Shown one piece after another: positions 39,176 through 47,954 of a DNA stretch of 64,000 nucleotides. Position numbers and translations under genes: made by a program. Position 1 is the first letter of the stretch. Each line of letters begins with the position of its first letter. The stretch is from Nematostella vectensis (Eukaryota > Cnidaria > Anthozoa > Actiniaria > Edwardsiidae). The stretch lies in contig NC_064048.1 of assembly GCF_932526225.1 (NCBI RefSeq), positions 6,118,627-6,182,626 of the forward strand. Direction: 5' to 3'. Below the pieces are notes generated by a model that saw only the letters and a list, made by a program, of their open reading frames with translations, was not told the DNA's origin and did not search any database.

Positions 39176-40657
39176 ACAACAACAATAACAACAACAACAG
39201 CATCTTCATCATGGCCTTAGAATGACCCTCACTAGTCAATGTAACCCTCACTTTTCGTGGTTTTAACAGGGCCGTAGCTAGCCTCGAAATATTGGGGGGG
39301 GCACGATACAGAAACATTAAAAAATATTGGGGGGGCACAGCCACGCTTCTACTGGGAATTTTATTTTATTTTTTTCAAAATATTGAAGGGGGGCACGTGC
39401 CCCAGTGCCCCACTCCCTGCTACGGTCCTGTATAATCACCATTCTAACGTCATCTTTGATGCTCTTGCGAGAGCATCCAGAATGCCACAGACTAGCGGGC
39501 CACAGATGATCCAAAACGCAAACGAAGAGGAAATCGACTCCAAAATTCCTTGAAAGAAGCACTTTGACAGAATTTTCGATAGCTTCACCTGTAGAGTCCA
39601 GCTCGTGCGCCATTTTAGATCAGCAAGGGCCCGCCAGTCTGTAACATTTTGGATGCGCGCGCAATATCGTGAAGGCGGTCTATTACCTTCTGATATACTC
39701 TGAAGCATTTGTCGCGCACACAGGATGATACGCAGGGTCCTGCTGTGTACGCGGGCCGCCATTAAGTTGGTCATTTCTTATTGTAGGATCGTGTCAAATA
39801 CTATCCTTTTTCCATACGATACCTAAGACTGCAGTTATAAAAGCAGGGGCGGATACAGGGGGATGGATTGGGTGGGTATCCACCCCCCCCCCCCCCCCTT
39901 TTTGAGTAAAAAAAATATTTGTTTGAAGAAAATAAATGCCTTTGCCTGCTTGACTTTGCTGACGCGACAAATCCAATTCAGTGACCTACAAAGAACCACT
40001 GGATCAGTTGTAAGCCGTCTACCCGGCCATCACCCACTCCCCATTTTGAAATCCTGAATCGTCCCTGAAAACGCTATTCATTACTTCTTGGCTTCGTACT
40101 AGGCAGTTATCGTGGAACAACATCGGTAGCATCTTGTTAGTATCTCGGATTTTAGGTCTATGTTTGCTACTATTTATCGCGTTTAATAAGAGTGTCGTTA
40201 TTAATACGTATTCTATCAATTTAGATAAAGCTATAGAGTATTTGTATTATAAGAAAAGAGATATAGACTTACGGATCTCGTTTGTAAGAGGACGGACAGG
40301 TGTAGCAGTCTAGGCAGTTATCGTGGAACAACATCGGTAGCATCTTGTTAGTATCTCGGATTTGTTGCAAAATGCGCCAGAATTGATTATTTTATTATTT
40401 CTCATTCCAGATTCTTCTGGATCCTGTTATCCTACTCGCATGTGCTTGTGTACGCCAATAGCTGCATCAACCCAATCCTTTACTGCATATTCAGTGAGCA
40501 GTTCCGGCGCGGCTTTATCAAGCTCTGTCGCTGTGGATACCGCTCCGTTCAGACCTTCAGACGATGGAGTGTTACAAGGAATTCCAGGTCTATGTTTGCT
40601 ACTATTGATCGCGCTAATAAGAGTGTCGTTAGTACGGCAGAGTCCACTGGTCTCTAA
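23096..40657 (+). CDS. Receptor B: class A (rhodopsin-family) GPCR, probably peptide-type, 6 exons, 351 aa
   Basis: Paralogue of receptor A, same fold and likely role: a seven-transmembrane, G-protein-coupled receptor at the cell surface. CDS = 23096–23264, 37061–37249, 37602–37798, 38319–38447, 39001–39125, 40411–40657; 1056 nt. Landmarks: glycosylation sites NFT (3–5) and NTT (6–8), TM1 GN 40–41, TM2 NLSIAD 64–69, WPFG 89–92, TM3 Cys96, DRF 120–122 instead of DRY, Trp146, loop-2 Cys173, TM5 YAVPLPL, TM6 CFLPYH 250–255, TM7 NPILY 290–294, then a Ser/Arg-rich tail. Intron phases 1, 1, 0, 0 and 2; the first two and last match receptor A. Intron 1 is about 13.8 kb. It has a TATA-like promoter and several tandem-repeat oddities around exons 2 and 6. 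The ligand is unknown. Confidence 0.9.
27284..27887. mobile_element. Element with about 55-bp terminal inverted repeats
   Basis: The left end (TCCGCCGCGGATGTTACTAA then G-rich GGGGAACGGGGAG words) recurs inverted at the right end (GGGAACAGG-type words then TTAGTAACATCCGTCCGCCG). The interior of about 0.5 kb has no recognisable transposase. Probably a non-autonomous DNA transposon. Confidence 0.65.
29157..29320. mobile_element. Palindromic fold-back element
   Basis: The left arm (CCTCTTTAGACCATTACCTA ... TTTTTATCGTCCTAGAACT) is mirrored by the right arm (TACAGGACGATAAAAATGAC ... AATGTTCTAAAGAGGAAATG). The two arms make up nearly the whole 164 bp, so a transcript would form a long hairpin. Typical of a MITE. 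Confidence 0.7.
30874..31861. mobile_element. Composite element bounded by about 55-bp inverted repeats
   Basis: ACACCTATTT..AATAAACG..TCAGTGCAAA at the left is repeated inverted as TTTGCACTGACAACGTTTAT..AATAGGTGT at the right. Between them lie a long G/C homopolymer tract, a fragment of a retroelement C-terminus and another C-run near 31680. The arrangement suggests a non-autonomous element that captured or was invaded by retroelement DNA. Confidence 0.55.
31072..31446 (+). pseudogene. Retroelement protein C-terminal fragment (frameshifted)
   Basis: Translation in two frames gives TEFRLSNHKLAIETG then, after a one-base shift near 31172, CQTGKVEDEEHFLLEC followed by about 70 residues to a stop at 31444–31446. 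The pattern CxTG..EDExHFLLEC is typical of the C-terminal zinc-binding region of LINE-type reverse transcriptase proteins common in cnidarian and other invertebrate genomes (recall, not searched). No reverse-transcriptase palm is present. A dead fragment inside the inverted-repeat element. Confidence 0.55.
32075..32125 (+). mobile_element. Fragment of the fold-back family seen at 60706
   Basis: GGCCATTCCAGCTATAAGCA followed by a GCG-rich stretch matches, in inverted orientation, the right end of the element at 60706–60877. Only one end is recognisable here. Confidence 0.45.
32238..32466. repeat. Two-copy tandem repeat, period about 115 bp
   Basis: CGATCATATGAAAACTCG and CGATCATACGAGAACTCG begin two copies that share CCTGCGATTCGGTG, ATTGTTGTGCGTGTG and GTCAAATTAGCTGCGAT-like words. 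Outside, TGGATTTCCATAT (about 32190) and CATATGGAAACC (about 32482) are inverted, so the block may be the inside of a small transposon. Confidence 0.6.
32690..33065. repeat. GATGAT-rich simple repeat with internal duplication
   Basis: Imperfect (GATGAT)n and (ATGGTG)n sequence. A larger segment is duplicated: GATGACGATGACAGTTGAAG occurs near 32740 and again near 32953, and GACGGTTGTTGT..ATGGTGACC near 32891 and 33043. The open frame across it, a low-complexity acidic peptide, is a by-product. Confidence 0.7.
35383..35525. mobile_element. Small fold-back element with C-rich interior
   Basis: AGAGGATCTAGGGAG at the left faces AGCTAGATCCACCCCTG at the right, with long C-runs between. Same general build as the G/C-rich elements elsewhere in the window. 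No coding capacity. Confidence 0.45.
35873..37060 (+). repeat. Array of about ten 122–125-bp units derived from receptor B exon 2 acceptor
   Basis: The word CGACCAGTTATGCATTTTCC (or a close variant) begins at about 35913, 36036, 36158, 36283, 36406, 36531, 36656, 36781, 36906 and 37031. Each unit then has a pyrimidine-rich acceptor-like stretch and a sequence matching the first roughly 38 bases of receptor B exon 2 (encoding VTGYLICNLSIAD), followed by ATTTTTACCCTTCATCATGACC. That last part resembles the exon further on, with about 20 bases missing. The final unit merges with the real acceptor and exon at 37061. Only the first two units keep CAG|TGACG; most others read CATTGA or TATTGA, so the splice AG is lost. 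Confidence 0.88.
37061..37249 (+). CDS. Receptor B exon 2 (TM2–TM3)
   Basis: 189 nt, phase 1 at both ends, acceptor CAACAG and donor GTAAGT. Encodes TM2 (NLSIADL), the WPFG loop, the TM3 disulfide cysteine Cys96 and TM3 to the first base of the DRF aspartate codon. Its first third is repeated upstream in the array at 35873–37060. Confidence 0.88.
37319..37449. repeat. Hexanucleotide (ATTGCT)n microsatellite in receptor B intron 2
   Basis: About 20 units of ATTGCT with GTTGCT, TATCGC and TTTGCT variants, beginning about 70 bases after the exon 2 donor. The minus-strand open frames here (Asn-Ser or Ala-Ile repeats) are artefacts. Confidence 0.85.
37602..37798 (+). CDS. Receptor B exon 3 (DRF, TM4, loop 2)
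   Basis: 197 nt entering in phase 1 after ATCTCCAG and leaving in phase 0 before GTGAGT. Covers DRF, TM4 with its tryptophan, and extracellular loop 2 with Cys173. Confidence 0.85.
38319..38447 (+). CDS. Receptor B exon 4 (TM5 and loop 3 start)
   Basis: 129 nt, 43 codons, phase 0 on both sides, between TATCTAG and GTAAGT. Encodes TM5 (TYAVPLPL core) and the first part of the third intracellular loop. In receptor A this sequence is not separated by introns. Confidence 0.85.
38712..38915. mobile_element. Mutator-like MITE with 9-bp target duplication
   Basis: A 204-bp near-palindrome. The left arm runs TAGCCTACTAGTAGG, GTTTGTTGGTGTTACCGCG, AAAACCCCGCTTTCCCG and so on. The right arm is its inverted copy ending CCTATTAGTAGGCTA. 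Each arm is about 95 bp. It is flanked by exact 9-bp direct repeats TTCTTTGTT at 38703–38711 and 38916–38924. Long terminal inverted repeats with a 9-bp duplication are the signature of the Mutator superfamily. It lies in receptor B intron 4. Confidence 0.85.
39001..39125 (+). CDS. Receptor B exon 5 (TM6)
   Basis: 125 nt entering in phase 0 after GTTGACAG and leaving in phase 2 before GTGAGA. Encodes the basic end of loop 3 (KGKVVRML) and TM6 with CFLPYH. Confidence 0.85.
39138..39203. repeat. (ATC)n/(AAC)n microsatellite in receptor B intron 5
   Basis: A run of ATC triplets passes into AAC/AAT triplets shortly after the exon 5 donor. Confidence 0.8.
39267..39430. mobile_element. Fold-back element of the GGGGGGCACGTGCCCC family
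   Basis: Ends CAGGGCCGTAGC and GCTACGGTCCTG are inverted copies. The interior has AATATTGGGGGGGCAC words and GGGGCACGTGCCCCAGTG. Related copies occur at 45056–45225 and 50938–51087, so this is a dispersed non-autonomous family. Confidence 0.65.
40099..40364. repeat. Direct repeats flanking an extra copy of receptor B's terminal-exon tail
   Basis: A segment of about 55 bases (CTAGGCAGTTATCGTGGAAC ... TATCTCGGATTT) occurs at 40099–40153 and again at 40310–40364. Between them, 40154–40312 starts with AGGTCTATGTTTGCTACTAT, a near-copy of the coding end of exon 6, and continues into a sequence repeated downstream at 40760–40918. The copy lies just upstream of exon 6 in intron 5. It has TTTATCGCG where exon 6 has TTGATCGCG, and it is not in an open frame of use. 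Confidence 0.85.
40411..40657 (+). CDS. Receptor B exon 6 (TM7 and C-terminal tail)
   Basis: 247 nt entering in phase 2 after CATTCCAG and ending at TAA (40655–40657). Encodes TM7 with NPILY, a helix-8 region (FSEQFRRGFIKL), a CRC cysteine pair that could be palmitoylated, and a Ser/Arg-rich cytoplasmic tail. The last part of the tail, from about 40586, is duplicated on both sides of the exon. Confidence 0.87.
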
Positions 40658-40759
40658 AGTCGCGTCTCCACCTGTCTCTAAAATCGCGTTTCCACCGTTC
40701 TTTGAAGTCGCGTTTCCATGTGTTGTTTGTTAAGAATTCGCAGCGCAACAAGGAATTTT

Positions 40760-40918
40760 AGGTCTATGTTTGCTACTATTTATCGCGTTAAATAAGAGTG
40801 TCGTTATTAATACGTATTCTATCAATTTAGATAAAGCTATAGAGTATTTGTATTATAAGAAAAGAGATATAGACTTACGGATCTCGTTTGTAAGAGGACG
40901 GACAGGTGTAGCAGTCTA
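40760..40918. repeat. Downstream copy of receptor B tail plus 3' flank
   Basis: AGGTCTATGTTTGCTACTAT reappears 174 bases after its coding copy and runs nearly identically to the intron 5 copy at 40154–40312, through TAAGAGGACGGACAGGTGTA and GCAGTCTAG. Probably part of the 3' UTR. A short TAAAGTCGCGTCTCCACC / AAATCGCGTTTCCACC repeat lies between at 40655–40720. Confidence 0.85.
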
Positions 40919-41025
40919 GAAAGACAATAGTACAGAAGCATAGCCTCGATTACCCACGTTACAAGCCTCGTGGGAATACCTATGCAGCGAGCAGTAAGGC
41001 GACCCATTAGACAGGGTACCTATCA

Positions 41026-41475
41026 GGCAGGGATAGTATATAATATAAAAGGGCAAGGGACTCGGTTCCTGCCACGCTGCAGTGCAAACTCTAGATAGCA
41101 CAGGGTACCCACGTTTCAAGGTGAGTGTGATTACTAAGTATAGCCAGAGCTAAGACTATGAAAAACACAGGGTAACCATAGTGCGGGTCACAAAGGGTAG
41201 TGCAGATTGTTTTGATTGTTTTGTACACAGGGTACCCATCTTAATACTTTCAAAAGGAACATGGTAACCGTGTTGTAGAACTGTGCAGTGTAATTCACAC
41301 AGGGTGTCCATGCTGTAAGCTTGCGCAGTGTAAATCACATTGGGTATCCAGCTTTAAACACGATAAACTACACAGGGTACCCACGTTGCCAGCTTGCATA
41401 GTGTGTAAATTATAAGGAGTATTCATATATTGTAGGTTTGAAAGAAGTAAATTACACAGGGTACCCATAATGTAT
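41026..41475. repeat. Degenerate repeat with ACACAGGGTACCCA core
   Basis: The palindromic core GGGTACCC inside ACACAGGGTACCCA recurs at roughly 55–70-bp intervals with variants (GGGTAACC, GGGTGTCC, GGGTATCC). Spacers share CTTGCGCAGTGTAAAT-like words. About seven or eight copies. Non-coding and just downstream of receptor B. Confidence 0.7.
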
Positions 41476-43144
41476 GTACAGTATTTGTGGAATTAGTGTA
41501 TTTTTAATTAATAAGTCGTATAGCTAGTAAGCGTATTTTCACCCTTCTTACGTTGCACGGAGGGGGGTGGGTTCGAGTTTATGAGCGAACAGCATTCTGG
41601 GATGATTTTGGGACGAAACACACTTTTTTACATCATCGCTGTTGCTTTTATTACAGAATTTCAACTTAACATTATTCTATGCTTTAAGTCTCGCACAGTG
41701 ATAATCCACAAAAAATAGCTAGGGTAATAGTATAAATATATTATCTGTTTCATTTGTTATATAGGCTGGTCCAAAGTTGTACATTTTTTTTATCAAGATG
41801 CATATGTAATCAACAGTTCATTTTGGGTCAAATCATCTATAATCACGATACATTGCTTTTGGCGGCCGTTTTTGGAGTTTTATCTTCTGATACTTTATAA
41901 ACAATTGAAATCCTCAAGAAACTGCAAGAAATAATCCTAAATGTGGATTTACTGCTGATGAAAACATTAACAATGCAATGTATTATACGAAGGATGAGTT
42001 GACTCTTTTAAAAATGGCCGACTAACAGTTTAGATTTTGGCCAAAACAAAAGCTAATTGCAGCTAAGCTCCTTTGATGTTTTGCCGAACTCCGGACCATT
42101 TTGCAAAGTCCTGTGTATATAGGTAAAAATCAAATAAAAGTAAATTGAGTGCGACATGGGCTGCCTGTGGTTTATATCCACTCGAATGCACAAGTCGATC
42201 GCATGTGTATACTTTGCATGAGCTAATATTGAAAAAAGATATTCCAATATATTCTGAATCATTTGTAACCATGTTGCATTTAATTTGCTATTATTTGTAA
42301 GGAAATTTAACCTCTATAATAATGTGAATGATCAGCTGTAACTCATTATCTATTGTCGTCTTTCTTATATTACTTTTCTCTATATTCTTCATAACATTGA
42401 TAATGGTAAACAGAGAAGCCTTATAAACTTTAATACGGAAAGGTGTCTAACCTGTAGCCTTACTGATTAACGCTTGATAAATCCAATGCATTGAGATGAT
42501 GTTTAATAAGCTCATTCATTCATCAGTGCAATCAATCAGTGGATTCCTTCATCACTTTACTCCACAGTTCCATTCGCTAATTCGTTTCATTCGTTCATTC
42601 ATTCATTGATATACCAGAATCGCCATTTTCGACCATTTTGTCAAAGATGTCCATACTAGTCTTACATTATTTAAAGGCATATGGATCTACACTCTTTTTA
42701 TGTAAAACGTCTAATTTTCAGTTGAGGCTGAGCATTCATTTTTATAACGATGTTCTTCAAAAATTTCAGATATAGAAATATGAAGTATTGTTAATACGCA
42801 TGATTGTGCCAACATTTCATTTTTTAACCAGACTTTGTTTCTCCTTAGTGAAAACAGTTCTCCAGATTCAGGGTTTGTGTCGTCTAGCGTGCTTGTATTC
42901 AGCCTATTCAATGCTAAACTCGTTTTTATGTCCAGTTGTGGTGTTATTCAAACTATATTCTTTGTAATGGTTGGAAGAACTTTATAAAGTTTTTTTTTGG
43001 TTTCTAAATAGAGCTTCGTCGCCAGGAACACTAATGTGTTAAGTCGTAAAACAAGATGTTGAATACACTAAAAAAAAAAACAATTTACTGATATATCTCA
43101 GCCTCGACATGTTCGTAACATATTTCTTGTGAAAAAAGAGTGTA

Positions 43145-43380
43145 CGATACACGTGATCACGTGCCATCCATGTGATAAGCTCTTGGTCCCCACGTTATGA
43201 TCACGTTGATAATCACGTAACTCTCTCGTCGTGAATACGTGCCACTCAGTCATAATCACGTGGGTTCCATGTTATGATTATACGTGGCATACATACACAG
43301 ACACATCCCCTCACATCATGATCACGTGCCACCATGCTATGATCACGTGGCTCAAACGCTATGATCACGTGACCACTGAT
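43145..43380. repeat. Cluster of ATGATCACGTG words
   Basis: About six CACGTG palindromes, mostly inside GATCACGTG, together with near-copies (GATTATACGTGGC, AATCACGTAAC), separated by 20–60 bases and often preceded by GCTATG or GTTATG. It looks like a decayed short tandem repeat. CACGTG is also the E-box word, so regulatory use cannot be excluded. Confidence 0.5.
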
Positions 43381-45055
43381 TGTGAGTGTTGTCATTAGAG
43401 TCGACGAGAACAACCACAAAGGTCTCACACCATCACACTCGCTAGAGCCCAGGCCGGTCTGAGTGGAGTCCACCTCACGTCATGTGACCATATGTTGGTG
43501 TCAAGGTATCACGGGGTTTCATTGATAAAATATATAAAGAAACAATCCACAGTTTACTGTAATAAATTAAGTTCTAAAATTTATGGTTGGACCATATAAA
43601 TACAGTTGCGGTTACCGAGCATGACTTGGTCATAAAAGCAGAATTTGCATGCTTTGTTTTTGTTTTTAAAAATAAATCTTTTAAATATTCAACATTTGGC
43701 GACCTTTTTGCGACTTTTTAAAGCTTTTTTTGTCTTGAGGCTGTCAATTTACAAAATGCATATAGCTACCCACATTTGGGTAATGTTTCGGCTTTCGCTG
43801 CCTTCAAAAAAGGCCTTCAAAGCCCTTTTTGTTGTTCAAACTTTTCTAATACAGTCGTTTGTCTAATGCTTATACGATCTATGCAAAACGACACCTTCCC
43901 CGTCTCATCTAATACAACCCTAAAAGATTGAAAATCTATAAAAATTAAAAAATATCAAATTGAACAAAGGTTTCATATAAAGAAATATGAACCGTGAATG
44001 CCGTGAATCCCTGCTACCATAAACAGGCAAAGCCGGAATCTTTTATTTTTCCTAATTATTTGATTGAACACGTAGGCATATAAAAACGAACATCTCAATA
44101 CCCTAAACTCAATGACCTGAACAAAATTCAAAATAGTGCTACTAATGATCATCATTTTGATAATGATAAATTTCTTCGTTTTATTCATATATTTTTTTTT
44201 TAGGCGAAAGATGCGAGCAGTCGGTAGTCCGGTCAGCGAGCTTACCCAAGACACCATTTTATCGCAGCATCCTGTGGCGTCGTTTTGGATTTAAGAATCC
44301 GTGCTTCATTCAAGATGGCGCCCAAATATCATAGGAAACTGTAACCACAAGAAGAGACGAAAAAAAATAATATGAGACAAAACCCGTCCCTCGAATCTTT
44401 ATGAACAAATTATTTAACAGGATTTCTACGACCTTAAAGGCTCACACAATTCCCTCCAAGTATTTATTTTACTGTTGAGTGTATTTCAATGGTATTTGCC
44501 TTTCTTTTTGGATACGCAGTGTAAGTTCTTTGTGGCTTTCGAATTTTCTGAAATAATCGAAAAGCTGCTCTTCTTAATAAGAAGAAAAATGCACTTCTTC
44601 CAAAGGTTAACTGCATTTTTTTAAGATAGTGTCTTCTTAGTTTTGGGCAAGTAACAGTGCAGGTAGATTACGAATGAATTGATTGGACCTCTATTTGCGT
44701 TTGAGTAGTAGTAAAAAACACATTGATAATATTATTAAATATGCCCCGAAACCCTTGCCTCGAAAGTTGTTTAAACATTCACGTTGAAGCCTTTCATCCT
44801 CTCGAAGACATGCTTAATACCAGAGTCAGAGCCATAAGAGAGGTGGTTGATACCATTGTCCCTGCCCCCAAAAACAACCCTTTGCCCACCCTCACCCCCC
44901 TCCCTCTCATTTCGTTACCCACCACCTTGAATCCACAGCCACAGACAATAGAAAACACACAAAATATCACCTTGAATTCACAGGCACAGACAGTAGAAAA
45001 CACACAAAAATATCAATAAGTTCTGACTGTCGACCAAATTGCACCCCCACCTTAG

Positions 45056-45225
45056 CAGGCCACGTAAGATTGGGGGGGGGGAGCACGATACGAGAAACAT
45101 TAAGAAAATATTTGGGGGGGGGGGGGGGGCAAAGCCACACACCTACTGGTTATTTCCTTATAATTAATGAAAATATTGGGGGGCTCGTGCCTCCAGTGCC
45201 CCCCCCCCCCCCCTCTGCTCTCCTT
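45056..45225. mobile_element. Second copy of the GGGGGGCACGTGCCCC fold-back family
   Basis: Shares with 39267–39430 the order: G-run, CACGATAC..GAAACATTAA, AATATTTGGGG, AAAGCCACAC..CTACTGG, and a GGGGGGCTCGTGCC..CAGTGCCCC end. The ends have drifted. Confidence 0.6.
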
Positions 45226-47866
45226 TTGTTATAACAATTCTCTTAGTGTTTGCGCATTTGTGGGAAAGGTAATGTTGACTTTTCTTTAAATTGAATCGGG
45301 AAAGGCTCTTTGTCAATAATTTTCTTACTGAAGTGATTTCCGGTAAAAGCACGTGCTATATGAAGAATCAACATTTCCTGAAGAAATGATTTCTTGTTCG
45401 CTACATACACTGGGTTGATAGAATGTGATACGAGCAAGAAAGTTTTCTGCCTATTCTATATGATCCCACAATGGCGTGTCTAGAGAAAAACGCTAAGGGA
45501 CAACGTGTTGTTTTTGTTTCAATTATATTGTTTTTGTTTCAGTAGTCGGTGAACGTCATCATTGTAAAAAACGATGTAGAGACTCGCGAAATGTGCCGAG
45601 AAAATTTTGGTGAAATTTAAGATGCGCATATCCACGCCATATTTTTTATCAGTACGTAGAGAACGGCAAATGTTTTTATTTGAATCAATATTTTTTTTCA
45701 TTTACATAATATATCTATCTCATTCGGCTCAAATACAACGTATGACAACAAGTCGCGCCACACACGATTCGATTTGATTAAGCGACTGGAACTTGAATGT
45801 GTTAATCACATTGAACTGATTCGAGGCATACATTGTACCTTCCGTGTACCAACATGTACCTATTTCCAAAACAATAGTTTATACAACGATTTCAATATTT
45901 CGCTCCATTAACTCTTGAAAAATAAGCACTTGTTTTACAGACAAACGCATTTAGATCAACATAAACACGGTTACAGTACAAGTGTTACATTCAAAAGGGA
46001 TTTTTTGTCTTGTGGAAAAGAGAGTGATGGTAGATGTTCCGCCATTGATGTAAAAGCTTTCTGGACTTACACAGATGGGCTGATAACAAAACTTCTTGGT
46101 CGCAGGACTGGTCTCCATAAGAAAACGAGAAGGGAGATTAAGCAAGGTCTTAAGTTTCCAAGGTATTGAGTTTCCAGTAGGAAAAAAAGCATTAGTTTGG
46201 ATTGTTCATTTATTTTCGCTACAGCTGTAAAAAGTATAATATACCGGTACATAAGATTTTCATATTCATTTTTTTTTTTTTGCTGGTAGAGTAAAGCAAT
46301 TATCAAGAATTATCAAGATGAGATTAAACATTATATTTCGAATGACAGAAAAAAAAAAAATTTATTGTTGGGGTATTGATTCAAAAGGCCACCGAAAGTA
46401 AACTAAACATTTGCTAAAACTATTGATAAAAATACTGACGAATCTTTTTCGTAAGTTTTCCTTAGCTCATTTTGGTAGCTAAGTGTTTGTTTCCGGAGTC
46501 AATAAAACGCCAGAGCGAGGTTGTCAGGTTATGCAGGGTTCACTGGAAATCACCTGCACGGAAACAATGGGATTACACATCAAGAAATCACAACAATTAT
46601 GAATGACAGCAGAACAAGGAAGTGCAGAACGCTTAGATAAAAATTATCGAGAGCTTATGGAAAAGTAAAAGACAGAATTATTCTGCTAACATGAAAAATA
46701 AAATGCTATCTGCAAATATATAAAGTTTTTTAGAATTTTCATTACAGCAATAACCAGCTTTTTATGTTCAATCAAGCCAATTTTTTTTTAGATAATATAT
46801 ATCTGCTGATAGATATTTTCTCTTATATTTTAAGGGGAGAAACTATGTCAAGAAATGATAAGTCTTTCGTGATGTTTTGGTGTGATTATGTTGTTTGTTT
46901 TGGGGGAAAAAGTTTCCTACTGCGAGATAGTTTTAGTCATCCACTTTCTTTCACAAGCAAGTGGAATTGTTATGCTTCTTGTCGAAAAATGTCTCTTTAT
47001 TTACAGCCAGTCACCATGCCTTTTTCTGGCTAAAGTACGTAAGTACGTGCTAATAGTTCTCTATGACGTTTAATTGACGTTTATAGTGGTCAGCAGTGTT
47101 TCCTTTAATTGTCGGTTTCTTCCTTTTCAAGCTCGATGTTTGTACCGCTTGTCAACAATTTATTCTAAACATTTGTCACTTCTGACATTTTATGCAGAAT
47201 TATGGCCATAGTGTCTCTTAAATTAGAACGATAAACATAGTGCCACTTTAATTTGCTGCTCTTTTTTATGATTCTCAACGATCCCAAAAGTTCAGCTTAA
47301 GCTTACCCGGAAGGTTGTCACAAGATTCAGTAAGTTTCCGCGTTAAGTGCAGATGAACTTACATTAACTGTCAACGTGTAAGATAAAGAGGTATACATAA
47401 TCTGTAACCTTGTACATTCACGGGGAATCCATATGTCCGCAGTGCCTCATGAGCATCACATAAATAAACAAAAAAGCGTAAATATACTGGTCCGAAAAAA
47501 ATTTTTTTGTTTATGTGCCTGTTAACATTCACATGGCTTTCAGAGCTCAAGATTCAACCATTTATGCGTTACCCATGAACCGACGGGCTACGACACATGA
47601 ATTCTCCAGTTCAACCTTATTTTCGCTGCAATCTTTACTACAATACCGACATGAATAGACATTGTCATTAATTCATATAATATTTTGTACTATATGGTGA
47701 GTGGTTTATCATACAGGGGCGTATGAAATATTTTTTTCCAAAATATATTTTGGCAGACTGAGCTAGCTTATAATATCAAATGCCTCGCCATATCATCAAT
47801 CATAAGTTGCTGTTTTTTTTTTTTTCTCTAATCATCTTTATGACCTTTTTTGCTAGATATATAATA

Positions 47867-47881
47867 ATGAAGAACAACTAG
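47867..47881 (+). promoter_or_regulatory. Four-codon upstream ORF before the secreted protein start
   Basis: ATG AAG AAC AAC TAG ends three bases before the ATG used as start of the signal peptide. If transcription starts upstream of it, this tiny frame could dampen initiation at the main ATG. The leader itself is unknown, so the effect is speculative. Confidence 0.3.
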
Positions 47882-47884
47882 AGG

Positions 47885-47954
47885 ATGGCTGGGAGACAGC
47901 AATGGAGAATAAGCCACGCGCTAGTCACGTGCGCGGTTATGCTATTCACATTCG
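47885..47954 (+). CDS. Secreted protein exon 1 (signal peptide)
   Basis: 70 nt, ending in phase 1 before GTGAGT. A short positively charged N-terminus (GRQQWR) then a hydrophobic core to FTF; with the next exon it gives Ala-Ala-Ala, a plausible cleavage site. Confidence 0.75.

Larger units (their letters stand above)
41476..47884. other. Intergenic between receptor B and the secreted protein gene
   Basis: AT-rich DNA with no gene I can support. It holds the CACGTG-rich stretch at 43145–43380 and the fold-back element at 45056–45225. Small open frames at 44723–45019, 45915–46169 and 46764–47033 have no recognisable similarity or repeated domain. Confidence 0.5.

Noticed and set aside
44723-45019. 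98-codon open frame with TLNPQPQTIENTQ-type near-repeats
   Set aside because: Short, no known domain, no flanking splice or promoter evidence. The duplicated phrase is a small local repeat.
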